Made by a program: the position numbers and the translations under genes. Under the pieces are notes generated by a model. That model made no database searches and had not been told where the DNA came from. It saw only the letters and a program-made list of their open reading frames with translations. Below are positions 33,319 to 41,999 of a stretch of 64,000 nt of DNA, piece after piece; position 1 is the first letter of the stretch, and each line of letters opens with the position of its first letter. The DNA comes from Blastocatellia bacterium (GTDB lineage Bacteria > Acidobacteriota > Blastocatellia > Pyrinomonadales > Pyrinomonadaceae), in contig JAEUQK010000030.1 in assembly GCA_016789265.1 (NCBI GenBank), positions 61,522 to 125,521 of the forward strand, read 5' to 3'.

Positions 33319-35586
33319 TCACCTTATATATCCCTTGGTCAATAAAGTGTCAGCAATATAATCTGCCACCATTTGATGACCTGTTTTCGTCCAGTGCATA
33401 TTATTCGCCTGATAAGGACAATCTTGAGAATCGCCGGTTAACGCATCGCGCAAGTCAACAAAAGGAATGTCAAAACTCTTTGTTATTTGATTCATTGTGC
33501 GTTGCGGTAGGTCGATATCAAACACTTCTGTATCTGAAAGGTCTACATTCTTGGGGAAGTAATTCAGTTTACTCGGACCGCAGACCTGAACCGAAGCCGG
33601 TGCCATTACGATAACTAATTTTGCTCCCTGGCTGTCCGCGATCTCTTTGATCCTTTCGATTCTCGATGTGAGTTTCTCCGTGGCCCGGTATTCATAAGCC
33701 GCATTACGGCGCTCGAGCGCCTGAAAATTCCCAAGAAAGTACCCGTGAGTCTGATGACCATTCTTAAGCAGGGTCTTTACTGGGTCCATGACTCTAAGTT
33801 CGCGCCAACGGCGCAAATGTCCCAACCGAAGGATACTCGAGAGTCCATCGGGAGCGGGTTGGTCAAAACCGATAGACTTCTTAAATTCGTCATTGCTGAT
33901 GAGGACGTCTTGAAAATCATTCACAAATGTCTCGACAATGATCAAATTCGGACGATAGACGGGAGCGTATTTGTCGAGAACCGCTACGTATTGATTAGGC
34001 CCGTAACCGGTAACAGCAAAATTCATCACTTTTACCTTTCGTCCAGGATCTTCATTCGACAGATTTATCTCTAGAAGTCTTGGCCAAGACTGATCGGTGT
34101 CAACCCCTTCAGCGCTGCTAAATGCATCTCCTGTTACGATGATCCTAAAAGTCTCCGGATCCGTCGTCTTCGAAGGCTCAGGGCCAGGAAATCCTAAGGA
34201 GTTAGCCGAAAGAGTGTAGTCATAGCTCTCCCATTCTAAATGCGTGGTTTTCGAAGGTATCAAAGTCCATCCTATGTCGCTATCCGGTTGTAGTGAGGGG
34301 CGTTCACCCCAGCCTAAGGCCTCTTGCGGATCAAAGAACCTGACGGTGAGTTCAAGTCCGATGAAAAGGCAACATCCAAGAAGAATCACTGAAACGAGTC
34401 CAGCAACAAGGCGTGCCTTCCCAAAAGCCGTACTGATGCTTTTCATCATTTTGGACCCAGTTTCAAGAGCCTCTTCAATAAGGAACCCAAGGACGAGAGT
34501 AACTACAACTGAACTTGCGTAAAGCAGGAGGGTCTTACTCCACGCCGATTCGCCTTTTGGTATAAGCGCGTTAATTACCGGATGATGGACCAGGAAAAGT
34601 GAATATGAGTGTTGCCCTAACCAGATTAATGGACTAACCAACCTGCTTTCTGATTCGTCTGGTATTCCTCCCAACAAGGCATAAAGCCCTAGAAAAGCGG
34701 CGACACCTGTAACAAATGGCGCGAACGTCATTCCTAACAAATCGAGTGAAAGGATGTTTCCAATTGAATACGCCGAAATCAAGCAAAGCCAGAAACGCAG
34801 GCCTGTGAAATGATTATGAAAAGTAGCCGGTTCATTCTTCAGCCAAACTGCGAACGACATTCCAAAGGCGAATTCTGGTAATCGTGTGATGAAGATTGCT
34901 CCGCGCGACCATGCGTCCAGATATTCTTCAAAATACATCAAGCCGGCGGACCTTATTAGAAGTGCCAAGCCACAAGAAACTATTAGAAAGCGCCAAGGCC
35001 CCAATCGGTGCAGGCCTTTCCACAGAATAGGGTAGACCAAGTAGAGTTGTAGGATTAGGGGAATATACCACCAGGCCGGTGAAAAGTAATAAATAAGGTC
35101 GGGCGTTGCTCTGAAGCCCAAAAAGCTTAGGACCGTAGAGAGCGAGAATGGCGAAAGACCGAAGCCCGCAATCAAGAAAGAAACAATGAAGAATATATGA
35201 ACGGCCCACCAGAGCGGAATTATTCTCTTCGCACGGCGTGCATAGAAATCCAAGACAGGCAATCGGGACTTTTGGCTTTCCCGGGCGAGAAGGCCTAGTG
35301 TGAGTCCAAAGCCGCTCATGATAATAAACAGCTGCACGCCCTGATCCCCAAACCAACCTATGTAGCGCCAAAAATTTAGTGTTATGTCCCAATATCCGAA
35401 GCCACTAATGGGCTGCAGTTGGTCAATACGAGCCGCGAGTGGTGGCCACGACGCACTTGGATTGGCGATGAACGGGGAGCCGAAACGAGCCTCTGCTAGA
35501 TGGTTAACGAATATCCAAACCAGAGCCAGCATTTTTATAAGCTCTGCCCATCTTAGATTATTTCTACGGGTGCTACCGTTTTGCAT
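33319..35586 (-). CDS. Acyltransferase-3 / SGNH fusion (OafA-like) with altered nucleophile
   Basis: A 755-residue two-domain protein. The N-terminal ~400 residues form an acyltransferase-3 (OafA/YrhL) membrane domain with about ten segments (FVNHLAEARFG, FIIMSGFGLTLGLL). The C-terminal half is an SGNH-hydrolase-like domain that usually moves the acyl group to the periplasmic glycan. In block I the expected GDS reads GDA (486-488), so the usual Ser nucleophile is replaced by Ala; a distal MHWTKTGH keeps the His. The protein probably modifies the exopolysaccharide with O-acetyl groups, possibly with a changed SGNH function. Confidence 0.85.
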   Translation of the reverse strand: MQNGSTRRNNLRWAELIKMLALVWIFVNHLAEARFGSPFIANPSASWPPLAARIDQLQPISGFGYWDITLNFWRYIGWFGDQGVQLFIIMSGFGLTLGLLARESQKSRLPVLDFYARRAKRIIPLWWAVHIFFIVSFLIAGFGLSPFSLSTVLSFLGFRATPDLIYYFSPAWWYIPLILQLYLVYPILWKGLHRLGPWRFLIVSCGLALLIRSAGLMYFEEYLDAWSRGAIFITRLPEFAFGMSFAVWLKNEPATFHNHFTGLRFWLCLISAYSIGNILSLDLLGMTFAPFVTGVAAFLGLYALLGGIPDESESRLVSPLIWLGQHSYSLFLVHHPVINALIPKGESAWSKTLLLYASSVVVTLVLGFLIEEALETGSKMMKSISTAFGKARLVAGLVSVILLGCCLFIGLELTVRFFDPQEALGWGERPSLQPDSDIGWTLIPSKTTHLEWESYDYTLSANSLGFPGPEPSKTTDPETFRIIVTGDAFSSAEGVDTDQSWPRLLEINLSNEDPGRKVKVMNFAVTGYGPNQYVAVLDKYAPVYRPNLIIVETFVNDFQDVLISNDEFKKSIGFDQPAPDGLSSILRLGHLRRWRELRVMDPVKTLLKNGHQTHGYFLGNFQALERRNAAYEYRATEKLTSRIERIKEIADSQGAKLVIVMAPASVQVCGPSKLNYFPKNVDLSDTEVFDIDLPQRTMNQITKSFDIPFVDLRDALTGDSQDCPYQANNMHWTKTGHQMVADYIADTLLTKGYIR

Positions 35587-35605
35587 CTATTCTTCAGTCA
35601 GGGCG

Positions 35606-36535
35606 CTAAAATGGTGGGATGTAGTAAATGACCAAACCGGATGTGAGAATCCAGAGGGTCAGATTTAATTTAGTCGGGAAATCATGGAATAAGAGTCTTA
35701 CCGGATCTCCACCTTTTGACAGCTTCTGGGTCAGATAAAGGTATCTAAAGACGCCGTATACGACAAACGGAATCGTAATCAACATCCATCTTGAGTGGAT
35801 TCGTGCCGTCGTTTCATCAGAGGTTGTGTAGAGAGCATACGTGATGACGGCGGCACCTGCGCAAATACTCATCATTGTGTCGAGGAACTCTACACTGTAA
35901 TCGTTCAAACTGCGCCGATGATTTCCTGCAACGTTTTCAAGTAAAGTCATCTCATGGCGTCGCTTTCCAAACCCGATAAGCAGAGCAACCATCGATGTAC
36001 AGAGCACCAACCACTCCGAAACATCGGCACCGATTATTTTTGCACCAGAGATAGCACGTAGCACGAATCCGCTTGCGATCAGTATCACGTCAAGAATTAC
36101 AATGTCCTTGAGTCGGAACGAGTAGACCATGCAAGTAACGGTGTAAGCAAGTATTATGACCGCGAAAGACTGATTGAGCTTGATCGCTGCCAAAATTGCC
36201 ATCGTGAACAGCACCAGCACCGATAGAACAGCGAGACCGAAACTTAGCGTTCCGGCCGCGAGAGGCCGCAAACATTTGGTCGGATGTTCTCGATCCTCCT
36301 TCACATCGCATAGGTCGTTTAGTACGTACACGGCACTGCTCGCACAGCAGAAGATCAAGAAGCCATAAAAGCTGGCGACGAATTTCTCAACATCAAATAG
36401 TGAACCCGAAAAAATCAATCCGCTGAACACAAGAAGGTTTTTGACCCATTCTTGCGGTCTCATCACTTTTACAAGTCCTACAAGATTCTGGGTCACGATA
36501 CGACTTCGCGGTTGGATCAATTCAATTGGTTTCAA
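35606..36535 (-). CDS. UbiA-family prenyltransferase (decaprenyl-phosphate phosphoribosyltransferase-like)
   Basis: A 309-residue membrane enzyme with about eight segments and the catalytic NDLCDVKED motif (NDxxDxxxD), plus VKVMRPQEWVKN near the N-terminus, as in the decaprenyl-phosphate phosphoribose synthases (Rv3806c type). That enzyme makes phosphoribosyl-phospholipids that lead to lipid-linked arabinose in mycobacteria; here the oxidoreductase partners DprE1/DprE2 are not in the window. Its start overlaps the deacetylase stop by 14 bases. Confidence 0.85.
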   Translation of the reverse strand: MKPIELIQPRSRIVTQNLVGLVKVMRPQEWVKNLLVFSGLIFSGSLFDVEKFVASFYGFLIFCCASSAVYVLNDLCDVKEDREHPTKCLRPLAAGTLSFGLAVLSVLVLFTMAILAAIKLNQSFAVIILAYTVTCMVYSFRLKDIVILDVILIASGFVLRAISGAKIIGADVSEWLVLCTSMVALLIGFGKRRHEMTLLENVAGNHRRSLNDYSVEFLDTMMSICAGAAVITYALYTTSDETTARIHSRWMLITIPFVVYGVFRYLYLTQKLSKGGDPVRLLFHDFPTKLNLTLWILTSGLVIYYIPPF

Positions 36536-37487
36536 TCACCTCACCCCTATCAATGGAATACTCAGCAACAACACTCGACGCAAACTCGCGCATTCCTCCC
36601 ACCTCAAATTTGCTTGTTAGGGTATCGATTATCTTGCTAACCATTTTAATTTTCTCTTCCAGGGCAAAGTTCATCCCTGGAAAAAACTTAAGCTCGGGCA
36701 CATCCTCCGCTCCCAGAAAATCCAGCGGATGTAACAACATCGAAGGAGAAATACCCATTGCCGTGCAAAGCTGTAGCCCGGATTTCAAGTAGAACCTGGC
36801 GGCGGTCGTTGAGAAGTTGCTCAAATAGATCAAATAGCTTGCATGAATTGGTGTCTTGAGAATCGGAAAGGTCGTAACTGGTATCTCAACCATCTGTTTA
36901 CCTCCGATGTCAATAACATGGGCTTTCAATGGGCGGAATCCATCAGAGAACTTACCGAAAAGCTTTTTTCGTTTCTCGCGTTCGTCTTCTGACATTTCAG
37001 GCGAGTTGAGAAAATAATAAGCCCTTGCGAGCGGAGCAATATACGTAGGCAATGTTGAACAGTCATACTCATAACATCGTTCCGCCAAGACCTCGAGCAC
37101 ACTTTGAGAAAGGCTGAAGCCCGGTCCGCGAAAACCGACAGGCAGTTTCCCTGTCGCAAACTGAATAGACTCCTCAGATCGCTCAAATTCTTCGATCAGT
37201 TCATCTTTCGTATATAGGTGAAGCCATGGCTCGTGCTTGAAACTGTGGTTTCCGATTTCATGGCCCGCATCCGCGATTTGTGCAAGGTGCTCATGGTTTT
37301 TTTCCAACGCCGCGTCCTGGCCAACAATAAAGAAGGTTATTTTCAGATTCCTATCTGCAAGGAACCGAAGTACGCGCGGAATAACGATATCCAAATAGGA
37401 AGGGAAGTCTTCCCAATCGGGATCGCCATGAGTCTTCATATAGGACCACTTATTGTCAAGGTCGAGGGATAAGCTCGCGATCGATTT
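36522..37487 (-). CDS. Polysaccharide deacetylase (NodB-like)
   Basis: About 321 residues starting at MKSIASLSLDLDNKW. It is a NodB-fold deacetylase: SLDLDNKW replaces the usual motif 1 (the Asp residues are kept), then ITFFIVGQDA, the zinc-ligand pair NHSFKH, and GFRGPGFS. The family removes N-acetyl groups from glycans, or is a degenerate relative. An upstream in-frame start at 37565 would overlap the FAD oxidoreductase gene; this start gives a gap of ten bases. It is co-directional with the whole cluster. Confidence 0.85.
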   Translation of the reverse strand, partial: KSIASLSLDLDNKWSYMKTHGDPDWEDFPSYLDIVIPRVLRFLADRNLKITFFIVGQDAALEKNHEHLAQIADAGHEIGNHSFKHEPWLHLYTKDELIEEFERSEESIQFATGKLPVGFRGPGFSLSQSVLEVLAERCYEYDCSTLPTYIAPLARAYYFLNSPEMSEDEREKRKKLFGKFSDGFRPLKAHVIDIGGKQMVEIPVTTFPILKTPIHASYLIYLSNFSTTAARFYLKSGLQLCTAMGISPSMLLHPLDFLGAEDVPELKFFPGMNFALEEKIKMVSKIIDTLTSKFEVGGMREFASSVVAEYSIDRGEVIETN

Positions 37488-37497
37488 CATAGCGCTG

Positions 37498-38940
37498 CTA
37501 ATAGACGCCTCCGTTGTCCGACATATAGTTTTCGAAAAACCGTTCAGCAAGTTGAACCGTCTCATTCACGTTAAGTGTTCCGTTCAGAATGTGGGCAGAG
37601 TTGACGATAAAGATCCCGCTCAGTGAAGTTCTCATTTCCGGGAGGCTGCTCGAATAATTCACAACGGGGATAGGAAACACCCGTCTGACTCGCGAGATCT
37701 TGAATGTTAAGACATCATCCTTTGAAAAATCGGGATACATCCTTTCCAGGTAGTCGAGAAAAACATCTTTGATCTCTTTGTCTGTCCTATCAAACAATTC
37801 ATCTTCGGACGCAACATACTTCGGTAAGTAGACAAGTGCGTTTCCATTGAACTCTTGTTTGTCGACAAGTGCGGACATTTCTATGATTCCGGTAAAAGGC
37901 GTTTCCTCGATAATGTTGGTCACGTAGAAAGGGGAAAGCGATCGTCTCATTAGTACCGATGCACAAATTATGCCTTGATACTTCACGTTGGACAGTCCGG
38001 ACTTTTCCTTTATAGTTAGCTGTTGAACTAGCTTCGAAGCGATATCGGAAGGGCACGTCAATATAGCTTGGTCAAACTCCGACTGTTCAAGATCGAGCTC
38101 GTCCTCCGGCATACCCATATTGAGAGGGTATTCTCGGTCACACTTATCAAGGTGAACTGGAGTCTCATCCGATTCAGGCAAAACGCGATCGACTACAGAA
38201 GATCTAGACGAAGGCCTTGGAACCGCAATGACGATCTTTCCCGAAGGCAATTTTTCTACACTCGTAACTCTGGAGTTAAGTCGAACCTCGATACCACGTT
38301 CCTTTAAAACTTCTTCGAACCGGCCCAGCACTCGAGCGTAACCTCCGCGAACATAACCAAAAAGCTCTTTCTTCATGCCGGAATTTCGGGCTGCATACAT
38401 TCTCTGAATTGTTGCCCAAATAAACGCAGCGGACGTTTCTTTATAAGCTTGACCTAGTTTTGCTTTGAGTAGTGGCCTCCAAATCTTCTCAAATGTATTG
38501 CGTCCCGAAAGGCGTTTCAACCATCTTTCGACCGGGATCCGTTCCAACCGCCGCCAATTCTTTACCCGGGAGGCATAAAAGATCGTTGCTCCAAGGCGGA
38601 GCTTATGCAAAATGCCTAATGGGGGGAATCGGAGAAACTCTATCGTGTCCGACATTGAATGAAGTTTCCCGTCGGCATAGAATCCGGTCTTCGTTTCAAC
38701 CCAATTGAAGTCATCAGCGAGTCCAATTTCGGAAACGATCCGGCGGGTGTATGAATCTGATAAGAGGGTTACGTGATAATGTTTGTCCCAAACCACATCA
38801 CCTATCTGCCAGGCAGAGGCCAAACCTCCAATCTCTGAGGCCGACTCGAAAATTGTCACCTTCCGCCCAGCTTGTGAAAGCCTAAGGGCGAGGGTCAATC
38901 CTAAAAAACCCGAACCAATGATGGCGATACTAATTGGCAT
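37498..38940 (-). CDS. FAD-dependent oxidoreductase (amine oxidase/protoporphyrinogen oxidase-like)
   Basis: A 480-residue flavoprotein with the GSGFLGLTLALRLSQAG dinucleotide-binding motif and FESASEIGGLASAW. A long hydrophilic stretch around residues 260-310 (acidic, LESDET-rich) has no match in the simple family layout and looks like an insertion. Homologues occur in exopolysaccharide loci; the reaction is unknown, perhaps oxidation of a sugar nucleotide or polyprenyl-linked sugar. The start at MPISIAIIG has AAAGAGAA upstream. Confidence 0.83.
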   Translation of the reverse strand: MPISIAIIGSGFLGLTLALRLSQAGRKVTIFESASEIGGLASAWQIGDVVWDKHYHVTLLSDSYTRRIVSEIGLADDFNWVETKTGFYADGKLHSMSDTIEFLRFPPLGILHKLRLGATIFYASRVKNWRRLERIPVERWLKRLSGRNTFEKIWRPLLKAKLGQAYKETSAAFIWATIQRMYAARNSGMKKELFGYVRGGYARVLGRFEEVLKERGIEVRLNSRVTSVEKLPSGKIVIAVPRPSSRSSVVDRVLPESDETPVHLDKCDREYPLNMGMPEDELDLEQSEFDQAILTCPSDIASKLVQQLTIKEKSGLSNVKYQGIICASVLMRRSLSPFYVTNIIEETPFTGIIEMSALVDKQEFNGNALVYLPKYVASEDELFDRTDKEIKDVFLDYLERMYPDFSKDDVLTFKISRVRRVFPIPVVNYSSSLPEMRTSLSGIFIVNSAHILNGTLNVNETVQLAERFFENYMSDNGGVY

Positions 38941-38972
38941 TTCTCTTTGGATAAGATTTTCAAGCAGAATGC

Positions 38973-39596
38973 CTATTCCATGTCGGAACCGGCCCCAATT
39001 TCTTTTACTCGTCCGGCCGAAACCGAGTAGCTTAAACCGCAACCGCACTTAATATCGCCGCCATCTTGTCCCTTCTCAAACCGGTATAGTAGTGACCCAC
39101 ATTTGCACACGACACCAATAGAGCGCGCCGGATTTCCTAACACCAGGTGAAAATCGGGAACTGTTTTTGTTACCACGGAGCCCATTCCAACCATTGCCCA
39201 ACGTCCGATTTCAAGATCGTTACCAATGACGCAGCCTGCACCAATGGTTGACCCTTCCCGTACGAATGTTGGCAAAGTATGGTCATCCGGTTCGCTTGGT
39301 CGAAGCGATCTTAGATCTGGGAAGGTTGCCCGAGGGAAACGGTCGTTTGTGAAGGTGGTTGAAGCGGAAATCATTACACCGTCTTCTACGGTAACGGCCG
39401 CGCAAATATAGACAAAGGCATTGATCTTTACACGGTTGCCGATCTTAACGTCATAGGCGATGTAGCTCTTTTCACCGACGATGCATTCATCGCCGATTGA
39501 GGCTCCGTGACGAATATGTACGTTATCCCAAACACTCGACCCTTCTCCTATCTTTACGTTCTCCTCGATAATCGCTGTAGGGTGAATTCTGATCAT
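38973..39596 (-). CDS. Left-handed beta-helix acyltransferase with C-terminal zinc ribbon
   Basis: A 207-residue hexapeptide-repeat transferase (IHPTAIIEENVKIGEGSSVW, IGAGCVIGNDLEIG, VVTKTVPDFHLVLGNPAR) resembling WbpD/WlbB-type UDP-sugar N-acetyltransferases. The last 40 residues add CKCGSLL and IKCGCGLSY, a likely zinc ribbon. With the DegT aminotransferase and the Gfo/Idh oxidoreductase next to it, it could N-acylate an amino sugar: the three are 12 and 8 bases apart. The trimer should be cytoplasmic. Confidence 0.84.
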   Translation of the reverse strand: MIRIHPTAIIEENVKIGEGSSVWDNVHIRHGASIGDECIVGEKSYIAYDVKIGNRVKINAFVYICAAVTVEDGVMISASTTFTNDRFPRATFPDLRSLRPSEPDDHTLPTFVREGSTIGAGCVIGNDLEIGRWAMVGMGSVVTKTVPDFHLVLGNPARSIGVVCKCGSLLYRFEKGQDGGDIKCGCGLSYSVSAGRVKEIGAGSDME

Positions 39597-39608
39597 ACTG
39601 ACTCCTGA

Positions 39609-40736
39609 TTATGCGATGGGAAGCGTAGAAACCAAGGAGATCAACTCGGGAGCAATCAATGAGGCAATTCCGACAAAACCCGCTATTCTGCCCATTCCTT
39701 CTCCCACCGAACTAGCTCTTTCGTTAACCACCTGCCAGTGATTCTGTTCCAGGGATTTATATGCAGCCTCAATGACCAGTACCGAAGCTAACGCATCGTG
39801 CGGCTGAATCAAGAGCTCTTCTTTTCCCAGAAGAGTGCGTCCAAAGTTTTCTATCTTTCCCTTGAATGAGCTGACCTTGTCGTACCCTGTCCCGAAAACG
39901 GTCCAATCCGGACTCGAATTCAACTTGTATTTCGACTCGCGCCAACCAACATGAAGCGTTCCATTTGTTCCAAAGACACTGATAAAATAGGGGAGTTCTT
40001 TGTTTATCCCCCAAGTGAGATCGACGCTTGATATGACACCAGTTTTTGTCTTTGCGAACATCTTTACGTTCTCGTCGACTGACAGAGTCTGTGTCCCTCC
40101 CGCATCTACGGCGAGCACGGACTCTATGGCTCCAAACAAGAAACGAATTATGTCGACCGAATGCGTGCCGTTATCAATTAGCACTCCGCCACCTGAAATC
40201 GCCCTATTGGAGTTCCAGCGTTTTGACATATCCACTTTTGCTGTGAATGCGTTCTCAAACTGAAGAACATCGCCGAGTATTCCAGATGCCAATATTCCCT
40301 TTGCTTTAATAACGTCTTCGCAATAGCGGAACTTCGATGCCATCGTGAACTGAATATCATTCGTCCGAGCACATTCTATAATTCGAATGGCCTCATCAAC
40401 GGTCAGGCACAACGGTTTTTCGCAAAGGACCGGTATCTTCTTATCAAGAAGGTAGCAAGCTATTTCGGCATGAAGGTTTGGCGGAGTTGCAATGATTACC
40501 GCGTCGATTGATTCTTGTTCGACCATACGTTGATAATCACCGTAGGCTTTGGCCGAAACCGATTCCGCTAGAGCCGTGGCTGTATCTGACCGCACATCGG
40601 CGACGGCGACTAATTTGCAGCATTTGCTCTGAGAAAAGGCTTGGGCGTAGGCCTGTGCGATTCCACCAGCTCCGATTAAGCCAAATCTAAGTTCTTCCGC
40701 AGATTGCTTCTGGCCCATAAAATTCACGTTTTTCAC
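39609..40736 (-). CDS. Gfo/Idh/MocA family oxidoreductase
   Basis: A 375-residue NAD(P)-dependent sugar oxidoreductase with an N-terminal Rossmann domain (FGLIGAGGIAQAYAQAF) and the signature CEKPLCL; the C-terminal domain has GGGVLIDNGTHSVDIIRFL with the conserved His. The substrate is likely a sugar nucleotide or inositol. It lies between the DegT aminotransferase and the beta-helix acyltransferase, which together resemble the three steps oxidise, aminate, acylate. It is longer than WbpB-type enzymes, so that pathway is not assumed. Confidence 0.86.
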   Translation of the reverse strand: MKNVNFMGQKQSAEELRFGLIGAGGIAQAYAQAFSQSKCCKLVAVADVRSDTATALAESVSAKAYGDYQRMVEQESIDAVIIATPPNLHAEIACYLLDKKIPVLCEKPLCLTVDEAIRIIECARTNDIQFTMASKFRYCEDVIKAKGILASGILGDVLQFENAFTAKVDMSKRWNSNRAISGGGVLIDNGTHSVDIIRFLFGAIESVLAVDAGGTQTLSVDENVKMFAKTKTGVISSVDLTWGINKELPYFISVFGTNGTLHVGWRESKYKLNSSPDWTVFGTGYDKVSSFKGKIENFGRTLLGKEELLIQPHDALASVLVIEAAYKSLEQNHWQVVNERASSVGEGMGRIAGFVGIASLIAPELISLVSTLPIA

Positions 40737-40744
40737 TAGGTGAT

Positions 40745-41968
40745 CTATTTAAGTAGACTTTCAGTTGCGGTTTTTACACACTGAGCGATGTATTTGACGT
40801 GTTCGTCGTTATATTTTTCGTTCCAAGGGAGAACAAGGACGTCATTCAGTGCTTTGACGGTCGCAGGGAAGTTCTCAATCCTATAGTCAGCTGCACCTTC
40901 GCGTGCAAGGTTAAAAGGAAATTGGCTGTCTCCCAATGTATTCTTTTCCTGGAATACCTGACACATGAATGCGGGCTTTACGATATACCTCGGTGCAGAG
41001 AAAATATTCTTCTCCTTCAGCAGACCGGCCATAGCGACCGAGCCTCCCTGTATCTTTGAATCATCAACTGTTAGACAGTATTTCCAGTACACGTGAGAGG
41101 CATTTTCGGCAACCTTTGGGGTTTCGATACCATCGGTACCATTCAGCATGTCCGTCAACACGTTGGCTGTCCTTATCCGGTTTTGAACAGAGGACTCAAG
41201 TTTTTCCAGCTGACCCAATGCCACCGCGGCCTGCAATTCGCTCAAGCGGTAATTGAGGGCCATGAAATAATGATCCGGATTTTTGTCGCCATATCCCCAA
41301 GCCTTATTGATGTAAAGAAACATCCTGCGAGCCAAGGCATCATCATTTGTAACGACCATTCCACCTTCACCAGTCGTCATGTGCTTACCCTGTTGGAGAC
41401 TAAAGCAGCCGATCGCGCCAATGGTACCCGCGTAATCGTCACCTACTTTTGCTAAAAAAGTCTGCGCCGAGTCCTCTATCACTGGGATGCCACGGTCGTT
41501 GGCAAGTTCCATGATCTCGTCCATTTCGCATGGGTTGCCGAATAAATGGGTCACTATAATGGCCTTAGTCCGTTCGCTTAAAGCGTTTTCGATGGACCTT
41601 GCTGTAACGTTTAGGGTCTTTGTGTCGACCTCGGCAAAGACGGGAATGGCACCACGATACAACAAAGGTGTGAGAGCACCCATATCTGTAATCGACGTTG
41701 TGACGATCTCGTCACCGGGATTGGGATTGACAGCGGCCACAGCGATATGAATCGCCGCAGAACCGCTCGCGCAGGCAAACGCATGCTTCACACCGAATTT
41801 TTCTGCAAATGCCCCCTCGAGCGCTTTTCCGAACCGACCCTTAGTAGTAGTCAATGTGCCACTCTCTATTACCTCGCGAAGGTACCCCAACTCCGCATCG
41901 CCCAACGTTCTGCCGGTCGAATCCTGATCAGAAGGCAAATTCATTATTTTTTCTGGTTGTGCTGTCAT
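40745..41968 (-). CDS. DegT/DnrJ/EryC1/StrS family aminotransferase
   Basis: A 407-residue PLP-dependent sugar aminotransferase with the cofactor-binding VIEDSAQ (Asp166 region) and the Lys motif SLQQGKHMTTGEGG (Lys195). It converts a keto-sugar nucleotide or ketocyclitol to the amine in the cytoplasm, probably using the product of the neighbouring oxidoreductase. The GKHMTTGEGG form is also typical of inosose aminotransferases, so a cyclitol is an alternative substrate. AGAGGAA lies upstream. Confidence 0.88.
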   Translation of the reverse strand: MTAQPEKIMNLPSDQDSTGRTLGDAELGYLREVIESGTLTTTKGRFGKALEGAFAEKFGVKHAFACASGSAAIHIAVAAVNPNPGDEIVTTSITDMGALTPLLYRGAIPVFAEVDTKTLNVTARSIENALSERTKAIIVTHLFGNPCEMDEIMELANDRGIPVIEDSAQTFLAKVGDDYAGTIGAIGCFSLQQGKHMTTGEGGMVVTNDDALARRMFLYINKAWGYGDKNPDHYFMALNYRLSELQAAVALGQLEKLESSVQNRIRTANVLTDMLNGTDGIETPKVAENASHVYWKYCLTVDDSKIQGGSVAMAGLLKEKNIFSAPRYIVKPAFMCQVFQEKNTLGDSQFPFNLAREGAADYRIENFPATVKALNDVLVLPWNEKYNDEHVKYIAQCVKTATESLLK

Positions 41969-41999
41969 TTTTATTGTTAATTCCTCTTTTTATGTTTAC

